Shown: positions 1 through 11,649 of the stretch, piece after piece
How the letters are laid out: each line of letters starts with the position of its first letter
Position numbering within the stretch: the stretch's first letter is position 1
NCBI GenBank assembly: GCA_002714485.1
Contig: PAXM01000005.1
Span: 39,473-51,121 of the forward strand
Direction: 5' to 3'
Source: Acidimicrobiaceae bacterium
GTDB lineage: Bacteria > Actinomycetota > Acidimicrobiia > Acidimicrobiales > MedAcidi-G1
Length of the DNA: 11,649 nucleotides
Program-made: the position numbers and the translations under genes
Notes under the pieces: model-generated
Databases searched by the model: none
Told to the model about the DNA's origin: nothing
What the model saw: the letters and a program-made list of their open reading frames with translations, nothing else

Positions 1-1157
1 AGACGGGCCGCCTTCGACGACGGGTACAACCCAGCCACCACGGCCACCCCGACCGACACCAGTGCCCAGCCGAACAACCCGGCCACGCTCAACACCATTG
101 TGTAGCCCCGTTGGGATGCCACCCCCCAGACCACTCCGGCACCCACTAGCGCTCCGAGAATCCCTCCAAACACCCCGACCACGAGGGCCTCGAACAGAAA
201 CTGAACGGCAATGGTCCCCCGGCTGTGACCCAGCGCCCGCCGAATACCGATCTCCGAGGATCTTTGGATAACCGAGATGGACATCACGTTGGCAATACCG
301 ACGCCGCCCACGATGAGCGCCAGACCGCCCATCATCTTGGTCAGATTGTTGAGACTCTCGTCAACCTGGGACTGGGCGTCGAGCAGGTCCGTGGGCACCG
401 AAGCATTTGCCCCGTCGGGGCCGCCCAGGCTCACTACCGTCGGGATCTCCTTAGCCACTAGCGCTGTATTCTCGGGTGCCCGAACGTACAAGCGACTCGG
501 ATCGGGATCGTCGAGATCCCAGTCGGCGACCGCGGCGGTAAACGTCAGGAACACCGCTGAGTCCATCGACGGCTCCAGTAGGACCCAGTCAAGGACCCCG
601 ATCACGCCGTACTCCAGGCCATTTAGTTCGATGGTCCGGGCCTCGCCGGCCAGGTAGCCGTACTCGTCGGCCAGGTCCCGGCCGATTACGGCCACTCGGG
701 CACCGGACGCCACGTCGAAGTCGTTCAGGAACCGTCCCGAGACGAGGGGCACCTCCAGGGTGTTGGGCAGGTCGGTTCCGGTGGCGATCACCGGCACCGG
801 GAAAGCCCGGTAGTAGTCCTCGGCGCCGGCGAAGGGCACGGTCACGATGTCGGACAATTGGCGTGTGCCGGTCGCCGCCACCACGTCAGGCAGGCGTCCC
901 ACCCGAGCCACCGCTGCAGCCTCGATCACCGGGTCCTGGCCAAATCCCAACCCAGCCGAGGCGTTCACCACGATCAGGTCGGTACCCAACTCCTGGAGTT
1001 TGGCCTTGAGGTGACCCTTGGAGCTCTCGTTGATCCCGATGGCGGCCACGATGGCCGACACACCGAGGATCGGGCCGAGCATGATGAGCAATGTACGAAC
1101 CTTGCGGGCCGTCAAACCAGCGGTGGCCACCCCGACCAATTCCCGGAATCGTCTCAC
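1..1157 (-). CDS. MacB-type ABC transporter permease (3' end cut by window edge)
   Basis: Membrane subunit of a MacB/FtsX-type ABC exporter. These permeases transmit ATP-driven conformational change to an extracytoplasmic adaptor rather than moving substrate through the bilayer. I translated the minus strand from the GTG at 1157 and found 385 open codons to the edge. A first membrane segment lies at about residues 22-42, followed by a large extracytoplasmic MacB_PCD-like domain (about 45-270). Three further membrane segments lie at about 275-297, 317-345 and 358-378. The signature stretch GGVGIANVMSISVIQRSSEI and the following GIRRALG (about 284-310) are typical of MacB-family FtsX domains. 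The last visible residues, GLYPSSKAAR, match the usual C-terminal motif, so probably only 10-20 residues are missing. The start codon overlaps the ATPase stop in a GTGA. The family is secure; the substrate is unknown. Confidence 0.93.
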   Translation of the reverse strand, partial: MRRFRELVGVATAGLTARKVRTLLIMLGPILGVSAIVAAIGINESSKGHLKAKLQELGTDLIVVNASAGLGFGQDPVIEAAAVARVGRLPDVVAATGTRQLSDIVTVPFAGAEDYYRAFPVPVIATGTDLPNTLEVPLVSGRFLNDFDVASGARVAVIGRDLADEYGYLAGEARTIELNGLEYGVIGVLDWVLLEPSMDSAVFLTFTAAVADWDLDDPDPSRLYVRAPENTALVAKEIPTVVSLGGPDGANASVPTDLLDAQSQVDESLNNLTKMMGGLALIVGGVGIANVMSISVIQRSSEIGIRRALGHSRGTIAVQFLFEALVVGVFGGILGALVGAGVVWGVASQRGYTMVLSVAGLFGWALVSVGVAVVAGLYPSSKAAR

Positions 1158-1888
1158 GAGCCCGCCCCCGCACCCAGTAGCTCGTCGACCACGATCCGGC
1201 CGTCGAGCATCGAGATCTTGCGACGGGCCGAGTCGGCCACGTGTAGGTCGTGGGTGACGATGCAGACGGCGCGTTCCGGTGACTGCAGGTCATTGAAGAT
1301 CTGCAACACCTTCTCGGCGTTGCGGCTGTCCAGCGCCCCTGTCGGCTCGTCGGCCAGTACCACACCCGGGTCCGTAGAAATCGCCCGGGCGATAGCCACC
1401 CGCTGCTGCTCCCCGCCCGACATCTGCACCGGACGGTGGTCATGGCGAGGTCCCAAGTCCACCTGCTCCAGAGCGTGCATCGCCCGGGATCGTCGATCTC
1501 TGGGACTCAATCCCCGATAGAGCAACGCGGTCTCGACATTGCCGAGCGCCGTCAGGTGCGGGATCAGATGGAACTGCTGAAACACGAAACCGATGGCCTC
1601 ACCCCGTAACCGGGACCGCTCGGCATCGGCCAATCGGGTCACGTCGGTACCCCGCACCCGGATAGCGCCTTCGGTAGGGAGGTCCAGCACCCCGAGTAGC
1701 CCAAGCATCGTCGACTTACCCGACCCAGACGGACCAACGATGGATAGGAAGTCCCCAGCCCGGATCTCTAGTGACACGTCGTCGAGCGCCCGCACCAGTA
1801 CCTCGGTGCCATAGACCCGCGACACCCCCTCGAGGGCCAACACAATGTCGTCCTCCGTCGCCTCCTCCGGAGGCGTGGAATCGATCAC
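1154..1888 (-). CDS. ABC transporter ATP-binding protein, MacB/LolD family
   Basis: Cytoplasmic ATPase (244 residues as called) that powers the adjacent permease. All motifs are intact: Walker A GPSGSGKST at 52-60, Q-loop glutamine near 104, signature MSGGEQQRVAIARA from 156, Walker B VVLADEPTGALD from 176 with catalytic Glu181, and H-loop His213. The VYGTEVLVRALDDVSLEI entry and ADEPTGALD are characteristic of the MacB/LolD/FtsE branch rather than of importers. The GTG at 1888 overlaps the adaptor stop in a GTGA and agrees with the pattern of this operon. An alternative GTG at 1843 has a stronger ribosome binding site and would remove a 15-residue acidic N-terminus without touching the ATPase fold. 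Overlaps on both sides indicate equimolar production with the adaptor and permease. The function class is certain; the substrate is not. Confidence 0.95.
   Translation of the reverse strand: MIDSTPPEEATEDDIVLALEGVSRVYGTEVLVRALDDVSLEIRAGDFLSIVGPSGSGKSTMLGLLGVLDLPTEGAIRVRGTDVTRLADAERSRLRGEAIGFVFQQFHLIPHLTALGNVETALLYRGLSPRDRRSRAMHALEQVDLGPRHDHRPVQMSGGEQQRVAIARAISTDPGVVLADEPTGALDSRNAEKVLQIFNDLQSPERAVCIVTHDLHVADSARRKISMLDGRIVVDELLGAGAGS
1851..1856 (-). promoter_or_regulatory. Internal Shine-Dalgarno site giving an alternative ATPase start
   Basis: On the minus strand GGAGGA lies 7 nt before an in-frame GTG at 1843. The site at the assigned GTG (1888) is weaker: GGAG about 11 nt upstream. The GGAGGA falls inside codons for an acidic, weakly conserved leader (EEATEDD), so it could be an accident of Glu codons or the true initiation site. 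Confidence 0.35.
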
Positions 1889-4800
1889 GAGCGATCGATC
1901 TCCAGGATGACGTACTCGCCGGCCACTACACCGGTGACGATCTCCACGTAGGCACCATCCAGCATTCCCGTCTGAATGGCCCGACGTTCGATCGTCCCTT
2001 CAGGGGTCACCACGCGGACCGTCTCCTGACCGCCCTCGGACAGCACGGCGGCAATTGGGACCACCACGGCGTCGATCGACTCCTCGACCACTACGTCAAT
2101 GGTCACCACGGCACCGTCCACGCCTACAAGGTCCTCGACGGCCTCAACGACACCCTCATAGGTCTCGCTCGTTCCGCTCACCGTGGCGTTGTCATCCAAC
2201 TCCACGATTCTGCCGGGAGACTCCTGGTCGCCGGCGTCAAGATTCACTGTCACCGACTGGCCCTCGGCCAGCTTCGCCCGATCCGTGGGCGAGGCGAACA
2301 GCGTAATGGTGAACTCCGGCTCGGTTAGATCGAACAACGGCGTTCCCCGCTGGACGTAGTCGCCCTCCTCAACGAACACCGTGCCCACCCGGACCGGCCA
2401 GTCCCCCACCACCATGTCTCCAGGCTTGAACACCACGTCGTCGTCGATGGTTCGGATCTCCACGCTGACCGAGCGCTCCCCGGCCCGGAGCAGGGCGGTA
2501 CCGGTTACAACCGCGTAGTCCTGCCCAGCCTGAGCACTCCCCGATACCTGATAGTTGACACTGGTGTCGGTGTCGGGTGCTTGATCGGCCACGATGGTCA
2601 CGACGGCGGTTTCGCCCTCGGCGACCTCGCCGCCGCCCTCCAGCGTCAACTCGGGCAGATCCGAAGACTCGATGAGCATGGTGGCCTGGTCGCGATCGCT
2701 TAGACGGTAGTTCCCTGCAGGATCGGCGCTCAGGCGCACAGTCAATGTCTCGTCACCTTCCACGTCGTCGTCGCTGCGAACCGGAATGGACAGCGTGACC
2801 CGTTCCTGGCCCAATTGCATGGTGATGTCGCCATCGGGTGCATTGAAGTCGGCATCGGCCGTGGCTGATCCTTCAACGACGTAGAAGACATCGAGATCCT
2901 CGACCAGTTCTACGGTCGTCTCAATCGTGAAAGTTGCCGCACCACCCTCGGCCACTGTCTCGCTGTCAGCTCGCAGTACCAGGATCGGCACGTCGGGCAC
3001 GTCCGGATCGTCGATGCTGACCGTGACCTCGTCGTCATCACCAAGCACGTACCGGGCGGCCTGGGCTACCCGCAGGGTCTCGCGTGCCGACGCCAGGCGA
3101 TAGTCAAGGCGCTGCTGCTCGTCCTCCAGTACCTCTAGGTCGTTGCGGGCCGTCTGGAGGGCGCTCGAGCGCTTCAGGGCATCATCCAAAGCATCGTCAC
3201 GAGCCGCGACCGCGGCCCGCCAGTCCAGCTCGGTGACGTCCACCAGCGCGTCCTGTGCTGCCTCATCACGAGCCGCCACGGCAGCCAACCAGTCCAGCTC
3301 GGTAATGTTCATCAGCGCGTCCTGCGCTGCCTCATCACGAGCCTCGATGGCTGCAAACCGATCGAGAACGGTCACGGTTTGGTTGTAGTCGCCGCCCTCT
3401 GCAATGGCGTCAACAATGTCGTTGACCTTCTCGTTCAGGGCCTCGATGTTCTCGGCCTCCTCGGCGTCGATGTCGCCGGACTTGGCCTGAGCCATGGTGA
3501 TGATCCCCAACGAGACCAGCCGAGACTCCACGGTGCTGACCGAACTCAGGCGGTCTGAAACTTCCTGGGTGTCATCCACCGTGACCTGCAGCGCCTCAAG
3601 CTGCTCGGCCTCCTCGGCGTCGATGTCACCGGACTCGGCCTGAGCCATGGTGATGACCCCCAACGAGACCAGCCGAGACTCCACGGCGGTGACGGAACTC
3701 ATGCGGTCCGAAACTTCCTGAGTGTCATCCACCGTGACCTGCAGCGCCTCAAGCTGCTCGCCCTCAGCCGGACTGACATCACCTGACCGAGCCTGATCGT
3801 CGGTGAGGATGCCAAGTGAGATCAACCGGGCCTCCACGATGGTGACCACCTCATCGGTGGCCTCCAGGTTCGCCACTTCATCTGCCTGCTCGGCGATATC
3901 TGTCACCAACTCACCGACCCGCTCCAAGAGATCATCCACTTCCTTACGGGCGTCGTAGACGGCCAAGGTCTGGGGCGCCACGGCAGCCAGTGAGTCAAAG
4001 CCACCACCGATCACCACTTCGAGGTCCTCGTAGGGCTCGCGGTCGTCGTCGAGGATTGTGGCGATCTCCAGGGTGACCGACGTCGATCCCGCCGGGAGAA
4101 CGACAGTGGCCTCAGGTGACCGATAGTCATCTCCGGCAACCACGTCGCCACCCACGGTTACCGGGATCTCCAAGTCGGCTACCGGTGCCACGTCCGCGGT
4201 AATGGTCACTAGCACGGGACGACCCTCCTGAACCACCACGGCAGCGGTGGCGAGACTGACCGTAGGCACCGGAGTGTCGGCCACGGCCACGGCGTCGACC
4301 ACAGCTGCCACGGTGCTCACCACGGCAGCCGACTGGCTCTCTCGCAGGTCTGTGGCAGCGACCGCCGCTGGGCCGATACGCACCGAAACTGCGTTGACCG
4401 GGCCGATCACGTATCCGGCTGGATTGCTCTGCAGGCTGACCGTCACCACCTCGTCGGCCTCCGGTGCTGCTCCCGTGTAGCCCTGATCGGCCTGCCAAGC
4501 GGCGAGGCCTGACCGAGTCTCCTCGGTATAGAGGGGGTCCACCTCACCTACGTGGTAGCCAGCGACCGAAAGGACGGTCTCCAACTGATGGACGTCGGCG
4601 CCCTGGGACCCCACATCAAGTTGGCGGTAAAAGGAGAAGTCCCCGTGGACGGCGACGGACTGGCGGCCATCCACTAGCAGGAGAGCGTCGCCTTCCTCAA
4701 CGATGTCGCCGTCAACGATCGCGACATGACCCACTTTGCCATCCAAAGAGGCGGTCACGACCTCCAACTCATCACGGCGCAGTTCACCACGAATGGTGAT

Positions 4801-4949
4801 CTCATCGGTCAATGTCCGGACCGCCACCGACTCAGCGATAGCCCGGTCGATCCCCGGATCCACGACGGCGGCCTCGTCGGCCCATGGCTCCCAGGCCACG
4901 ACGGCCCCTACCGCCACGGCAACCACCACCAAGGTGATCAGGATCTTCC

Positions 4950-4953
<4 letters not shown>
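1885..4953 (-). CDS. Giant peptidoglycan-binding membrane-fusion/adaptor protein with Calx-beta domains and helical repeats
   Basis: Extracytoplasmic adaptor (1022 residues) for the downstream MacB-type ABC pair. Residues 4-20 form a signal anchor. The first half of a lipoyl hairpin lies at about 62-100. A PG_binding_1-like domain follows at about 113-160 (GADVHQLETVL, then YTEETRSGLAAWQADQGY). Calx-beta-like domain 1 spans about 229-333. A helical region covers about 336-636 and includes 51-residue and 23-residue repeats. Calx-beta 2 is at about 653-762 and a shortened Calx-beta 3 at about 768-838. The second lipoyl half is at about 839-878 (VEEGDYVQRGTPLFDLTEP), then a beta-barrel to about 955 and a membrane-proximal domain (AVVVPIAAVLSEGG) to the end. 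From memory, actinobacterial relatives have about 350-560 residues without Calx-beta domains. The protein contains no cysteine and is very acidic. The GTG start overlaps the upstream lipoprotein stop. The adaptor role is well supported; the substrate is unknown. Confidence 0.88.
3151..3357 (-). repeat. Three tandem 69-bp (23-residue) repeats in the adaptor helical region
   Basis: Residues 533-555, 556-578 and 579-601 of the adaptor. The first two share the core AARDEAAQDAL or EARDEAAQDAL and both end in TELDW. The third is degenerate (AAVAARDDALDDALKRSSAL). At DNA level the copies at 3220-3288 and 3289-3357 are closely similar along their length and start with the same 15 bases. The predicted structure is helical, probably a coiled coil or helical bundle, lengthening the adaptor. 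It is a coding repeat, not a mobile or CRISPR repeat. Confidence 0.9.
3388..3846 (-). repeat. Three tandem 153-bp (51-residue) repeats in the adaptor helical region
   Basis: Residues 370-420, 421-471 and 472-522 of the adaptor. Shared elements are VESRLVSLG (VEARLISLG in copy 1), then ITMAQAxSGDIDAEEAE (LTDDQARSGDVSPAEGE in copy 1). Copies 1 and 2 next share QLEALQVTVDDTQEVSDR, whereas copy 3 diverges to NIEALNEKVNDIVDAIAEG. Copies 1 and 2 are nearly identical in DNA in the second half of the unit, while copies 2 and 3 are nearly identical in the first half. The unit reads as two or three helices. Confidence 0.92.
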
Positions 4954-5744
<791 letters not shown>

Positions 5745-5748
5745 CTAC

Positions 5749-6633
5749 TCACTCCCCGTCCTCGGACCTCAGCGCTATCTCGCTGGCACAGTCTCGGATG
5801 TCATCGGTCACGAAATCACCGTCCGGACCCGCAAACTCTTCGCCTGGCTGCAGAAAGCCGTCCGCATCGGGACGCAGGTCGCTGATCTGCCAGCCAAGTC
5901 CCCGCAGGCAGTCCACCAACTCAAGAAAGCCCTCATTCTCCTCACGGATGGCTTCCGGTGTGAGGCCCGACCGAGAGGCCTGAAAGTCCTGGAAGGCATC
6001 GGAGATGCCGGTTCGGCTATTACAGAGCCCGAGGGCCTGAAGGTAAGCGGGCTGGTTCATCGGGGCCTCGGGACCCTGGTCGGGATCGGGGAGACCAATC
6101 CATTCATGGCCTTCCGAGGCGAGGCAGGCATTGAAATTGTCGAGGGCGCCCAGCAGTTTGACGCCGGGATTGACCTCTTCCTCAGCCAGCGGGACCGTCT
6201 CCTTGACCGTCTCAACCACCGTGGTGGTCGTGGTGGTCGTGGTGGTCGTCGTGGTATCCACTTCCACCACCCTCTCGCTAGGACTTGCGTCGGAACCGTC
6301 GGATTCGACCTCGTCAACCACCGCAACCGTGGTAGAAGGCGTGGTCCCCTCCGAGGAGGGGGCGCCGGATTGAGAGGTATCCGATGGGGAAGTACCGCCG
6401 TCGGGAGCAGGGGGCTCCGTGGATGCCGTTATGGCGATGCTCGTAGTGGCCGTCGCAAACCCGGCTGGAACGACAATCTCCGTTGCTTGGTCAGCGGTGA
6501 GGACAACCACCCTCTGGACTCCCCCTGAGGTCGAGGTAGTCACGGCCGAACAGGCGGCTCCTAGTAGCACTGGGACCATCACTGCGACTGCAAGTAAAAA
6601 GGGCGCAACTCGGCACCGAGTAAAAGGAGGCAT
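5749..6633 (-). CDS. Four-cysteine lipoprotein, proximal paralogue of a tandem pair
   Basis: Hypothetical exported lipoprotein (294 residues) and first gene of the export module. It has a basic N-terminus (Arg6, Arg8), a hydrophobic core at 11-26, and a probable lipobox with Cys28 (VLLGAAC; Gly at -3 is less usual). A segment similar to its paralogue's follows (RVVVLTADQATEIVV), then a Ser/Thr/Pro/Asp-rich linker with 12 threonines (127-138). The C-terminal domain (about 143-286) has cysteines at 170, 204, 242 and 282. Their spacing of 34, 38 and 40 residues is identical to the downstream protein. Shared blocks include PLAEEEV, TPExIRExNE, DCLRG, DADG and GPDGD. The ATG at 6633 is the first possible start after an in-frame TAG 15 bases upstream, and no clear Shine-Dalgarno site precedes it. 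The function is unknown; it is presumably an accessory of the adaptor/ABC system. Confidence 0.87.
   Translation of the reverse strand: MPPFTRCRVAPFLLAVAVMVPVLLGAACSAVTTSTSGGVQRVVVLTADQATEIVVPAGFATATTSIAITASTEPPAPDGGTSPSDTSQSGAPSSEGTTPSTTVAVVDEVESDGSDASPSERVVEVDTTTTTTTTTTTTVVETVKETVPLAEEEVNPGVKLLGALDNFNACLASEGHEWIGLPDPDQGPEAPMNQPAYLQALGLCNSRTGISDAFQDFQASRSGLTPEAIREENEGFLELVDCLRGLGWQISDLRPDADGFLQPGEEFAGPDGDFVTDDIRDCASEIALRSEDGE
6220..6255 (-). repeat. Nonanucleotide tract encoding a 12-threonine linker
   Basis: The plus strand has a GTGGTGGTC period of three units with flanking GTC/GTG triplets, all ACC or ACG codons on the coding strand. The period (9 nt) differs from that of the equivalent tract in the paralogue (6 nt), so the two linkers probably expanded independently after gene duplication. 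Confidence 0.85.
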
Positions 6634-6711
6634 CGGGCGGCAACGCTAACCAACGCCCAGTCCACCTACCCCCTTGAGCCGGGGAACGTCCGATGACGGC
6701 CCGGCGATGGC
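6634..6711. other. 78-bp gap between the pyrimidine genes and the export module
   Basis: This is the only intergenic stretch of more than 4 bp in the window. No convincing terminator is present: a weak CCCC/GGGG hairpin around 6671-6684 has no following U-tract. CAACGC occurs twice on the plus strand exactly 10 bp apart (6641-6646 and 6651-6656). The gap may contain a promoter for the export module, but read-through from pyrF is equally compatible with the sequence. Confidence 0.6.
6643..6648 (-). promoter_or_regulatory. Possible -10 element for the export module
   Basis: TAGCGT on the minus strand fits TANNNT and ends 9 nt before the ATG at 6633. It would give a leaderless or nearly leaderless mRNA, which would explain the missing Shine-Dalgarno site. 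No good -35 hexamer is visible at 16-18 nt upstream, so this is weak. Confidence 0.22.
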
Positions 6712-7449
6712 TCAGGACCGGTCCCCGGCCAGATGTGCCACCAGTTCGGCAGCCGCCACCTGCGGGTCTCGCGCCGCAGTAACCGCCCGGCCCACCACGA
6801 GCAGATCGGCTCCAGCGGCTAAGGCATCGCGGGGAGAAGCCACCCGTGCCTGATCGTGCGCGTCGCCGCCCGGCATCCGGATGCCCGGCACCACCCGTAC
6901 GAGCCGGTCGGCCCATGGATCGGTGACCGGAAGGTCAGGTGCCGCACAGACGATGCCGGCACAGCCGGTGGTCGCCGCCAGTTCGCAACGCTGCTCGAGG
7001 ACGGACCGTCCGGCGGTCTCGTCGCTAGTCAGGACGGTGACTCCCAGCACCCCCGGCGCCTCGGCACCCACTCCAGCCGCACCCTCAGCCATGGAATCGA
7101 CTGCCGCCCGCAACATCGCCTCACCCCCAGAGGTGTGCACCGTCACCCACCGTGCGCCCGACGAACCCAGCACCCGCGCCGCGCTACCGACCGTGTTGGG
7201 TATGTCATGCAGTTTCAAGTCACAGAACACGCGGAAGCCAGCCTCCACGAAACCCACCACGGCGTCAGGGCCGGCGGCTGAGAACAACTCGAGGCCGACC
7301 TTGACGGTGCCAAACCACGGAGCGAGCGCCGCCGCCGTCCGACGCGCGGCTACCAGATCGTCGACGTCGAGCACCAGGCAAAGTGCATCACGGAGATGTG
7401 CAGGTGCCGCGTCCAGGGACGTTGCCCCCTGATCGTGCCAGTCATCCAT
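6712..7449 (-). CDS. pyrF: Orotidine 5'-phosphate decarboxylase
   Basis: Catalyses the last step of de novo UMP synthesis, decarboxylating OMP to UMP in the cytoplasm. The protein has 245 residues, normal for the short bacterial form. The catalytic signature DLKLHDIPNTV begins at Asp77, with Lys79 and Asp82 completing the Asp-Lys-Asp set. The first strand LCLVLDVDD (23-31), Lys50 in TVKVG, VVPGIR (186-191) and the phosphate-binding VVGRAVT (218-224) are all in place. The ATG at 7449 has GGAG 6 nt upstream and overlaps the end of pyrD by 8 bp, which implies coupled translation. The leader before the first strand is about 20 residues, longer than in Bacillus-type PyrF. It is the last pyrimidine gene of this cluster. 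Confidence 0.96.
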   Translation of the reverse strand: MDDWHDQGATSLDAAPAHLRDALCLVLDVDDLVAARRTAAALAPWFGTVKVGLELFSAAGPDAVVGFVEAGFRVFCDLKLHDIPNTVGSAARVLGSSGARWVTVHTSGGEAMLRAAVDSMAEGAAGVGAEAPGVLGVTVLTSDETAGRSVLEQRCELAATTGCAGIVCAAPDLPVTDPWADRLVRVVPGIRMPGGDAHDQARVASPRDALAAGADLLVVGRAVTAARDPQVAAAELVAHLAGDRS

Positions 7450-8370
7450 GAGCTGCTCCGATTAGTTCTTCAAGTCGTACCACGCCGCGCCGGTCACACC
7501 ACCGACCAAGGTCCCGCAGGATCCGGGCAGGGGCTCGCGGATCGGCGAAGATCGCCGTACCGACTTGGACCGCCGTGGCACCGGCCAAAAGAAACTGGAC
7601 GGCGTCCTCGGCCGAGGCCACCCCGCCGACACCGATGATGGGAAAGTCACCCAAGGCCTCACGCGTGTCGAACACGGCCCGCACGGCCACCGGGCGGATA
7701 GCCGGCCCGGAAAGGCCCCCCCGACCAGCACCTAGGAGTGGGCGACGGGTCTCAGTGTCGATCACCATGCCCAACACCGTGTTGGCCACCGTTACCGCCT
7801 CGGCTCCCGCAGCGATCGCTGCGGCGGCTATGTCAGGTAGTTCCGCCGTATTGGGGCTGAGCTTGGCCCATCGGGGTCGTTGAGCCGCTCCAGCGGCATC
7901 GACCACTTCAGTGGTGGCCGACGAGGAATGGGCGAACAACGCCCGGCGGTCCTCGAGGTTCGGGCACGAGGCGTTGATCTCGACGGCGACCACCACGTCT
8001 GGAGCATCGGCCAGCAGCTCGGCCGCCCGGGCGAACTCTTCGACGGTTCGACCCCAGATGCTGGCCACCACACGAGCGCCAGTGGCCGCCAGACCAGGAA
8101 GGTCGTGTTCCAACCAGGCTTCCACGCCAGGCCCCTGCAGGCCCACGCTATTGACCATGCCTGCCGGGGTGGCATGCACCCGGGGAGCGGGATTGCCAAC
8201 CCAAGGCTCGGCGTGCAACGACTTGACGACCACGGCACCCAGTTCTGCCGGATCGAGGTGGTCGGCCAACTCGTGGCCGTGGCCAGCAGTACCCGATGCG
8301 GTCAGCACCGGGTTGGGCAACACGACCGAGCCGAGACGCGTCGTCAAGTCGACGGTCGCGTAACGGCGAC

Positions 8371-8374
<4 letters not shown>
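7442..8374 (-). CDS. pyrD: Dihydroorotate dehydrogenase, class 1 (1B-like) catalytic subunit
   Basis: Oxidises dihydroorotate to orotate with bound FMN in pyrimidine synthesis. The protein has 310 residues and lacks the N-terminal membrane helix of class 2 enzymes. The motif EINASCPN places the catalytic base at Cys137 (class 2 has Ser), so it is class 1. [15 protein letters not shown] (70-84), KLSPN (171-175), [12 protein letters not shown] (219-230), GVGGV (248-252) and VQVGTAIF (269-276) resemble class 1B enzymes, which normally pair with the iron-sulfur/FAD subunit PyrK to pass electrons to NAD+. No pyrK is adjacent: carB overlaps the GTG start by 4 bp (GTGA) and pyrF overlaps the end by 8 bp. 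The subclass is inferred from motif resemblance and would be settled by a phylogeny. Confidence 0.94.

Positions 8375-11649
<3,275 letters not shown>

Noticed and set aside
858..1520. Plus-strand open frame opposite the ATPase and permease
   Set aside because: It lies antisense to intact ABC transporter genes with complete motifs; its composition (His/Arg/Ser-rich) is typical of a high-GC shadow frame.
3151..3846. CRISPR-like or mobile repeat array
   Set aside because: Repeats are in-frame multiples of three (153 and 69 bp), contiguous without spacers, and continue the adaptor reading frame, so they are protein repeats.
2300..4300. RTX or surface adhesin, suggested by the Calx-beta domains
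   Set aside because: No GGxGxDxUx nonapeptides or sorting signal; the ends are clearly an export adaptor and the gene is coupled to a MacB-type ATPase and permease.
6668..6688. Intrinsic terminator after pyrF
   Set aside because: Only a 4-bp CCCC/GGGG stem with a loop of 7-8 nt and no following T-run on the coding strand; too weak to call.

Overview
The window is GC-rich and fully coding on the minus strand, with almost no intergenic DNA. It reads as a chromosomal piece of a high-GC Actinomycetota, most likely an Acidimicrobiia-type or related environmental lineage. This is inferred from the GC content, frequent GTG starts in GTGA overlaps, poly-threonine linkers in secreted lipoproteins, and the actinobacterial type of export adaptor. 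No rRNA, tRNA, CRISPR, insertion sequence or phage gene was seen, and I support no gene on the plus strand.

In the direction of transcription (right to left) there are two modules. The first, from 11649 to 6712, is the tail of a pyrimidine biosynthesis operon: carB (its extreme 5' end lies outside the window), a class 1B-like pyrD, and pyrF, all overlapping. No pyrK, the usual partner of a class 1B PyrD, lies between carB and pyrD or before pyrF.

After a 78-bp gap, the only sizeable gap in the window, comes the second module, from 6633 to 1. It holds two tandem paralogous lipoprotein genes of a four-cysteine family, a very large (1022-residue) membrane-fusion or adaptor protein, a MacB/LolD-type ABC ATPase, and a MacB-type permease whose last codons run off the left edge. 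Junctions in this module are 4-bp GTGA overlaps or a 4-bp gap, so it looks like one translationally coupled unit. It probably builds an envelope export or efflux machine: ATPase and permease in the membrane, the adaptor outside and attached to peptidoglycan, and the two lipoproteins at the outer face of the membrane.

The most unusual item is the adaptor. Its ends resemble the actinobacterial peptidoglycan-binding adaptor family. Between the peptidoglycan-binding domain and the second half of the lipoyl domain it carries roughly 650 extra residues: three Calx-beta-like domains and a long helical section with two sets of internal repeats (3 x 51 and 3 x 23 residues). Together with the paired four-cysteine lipoproteins, it is the best candidate here for an undescribed variant of a known system.
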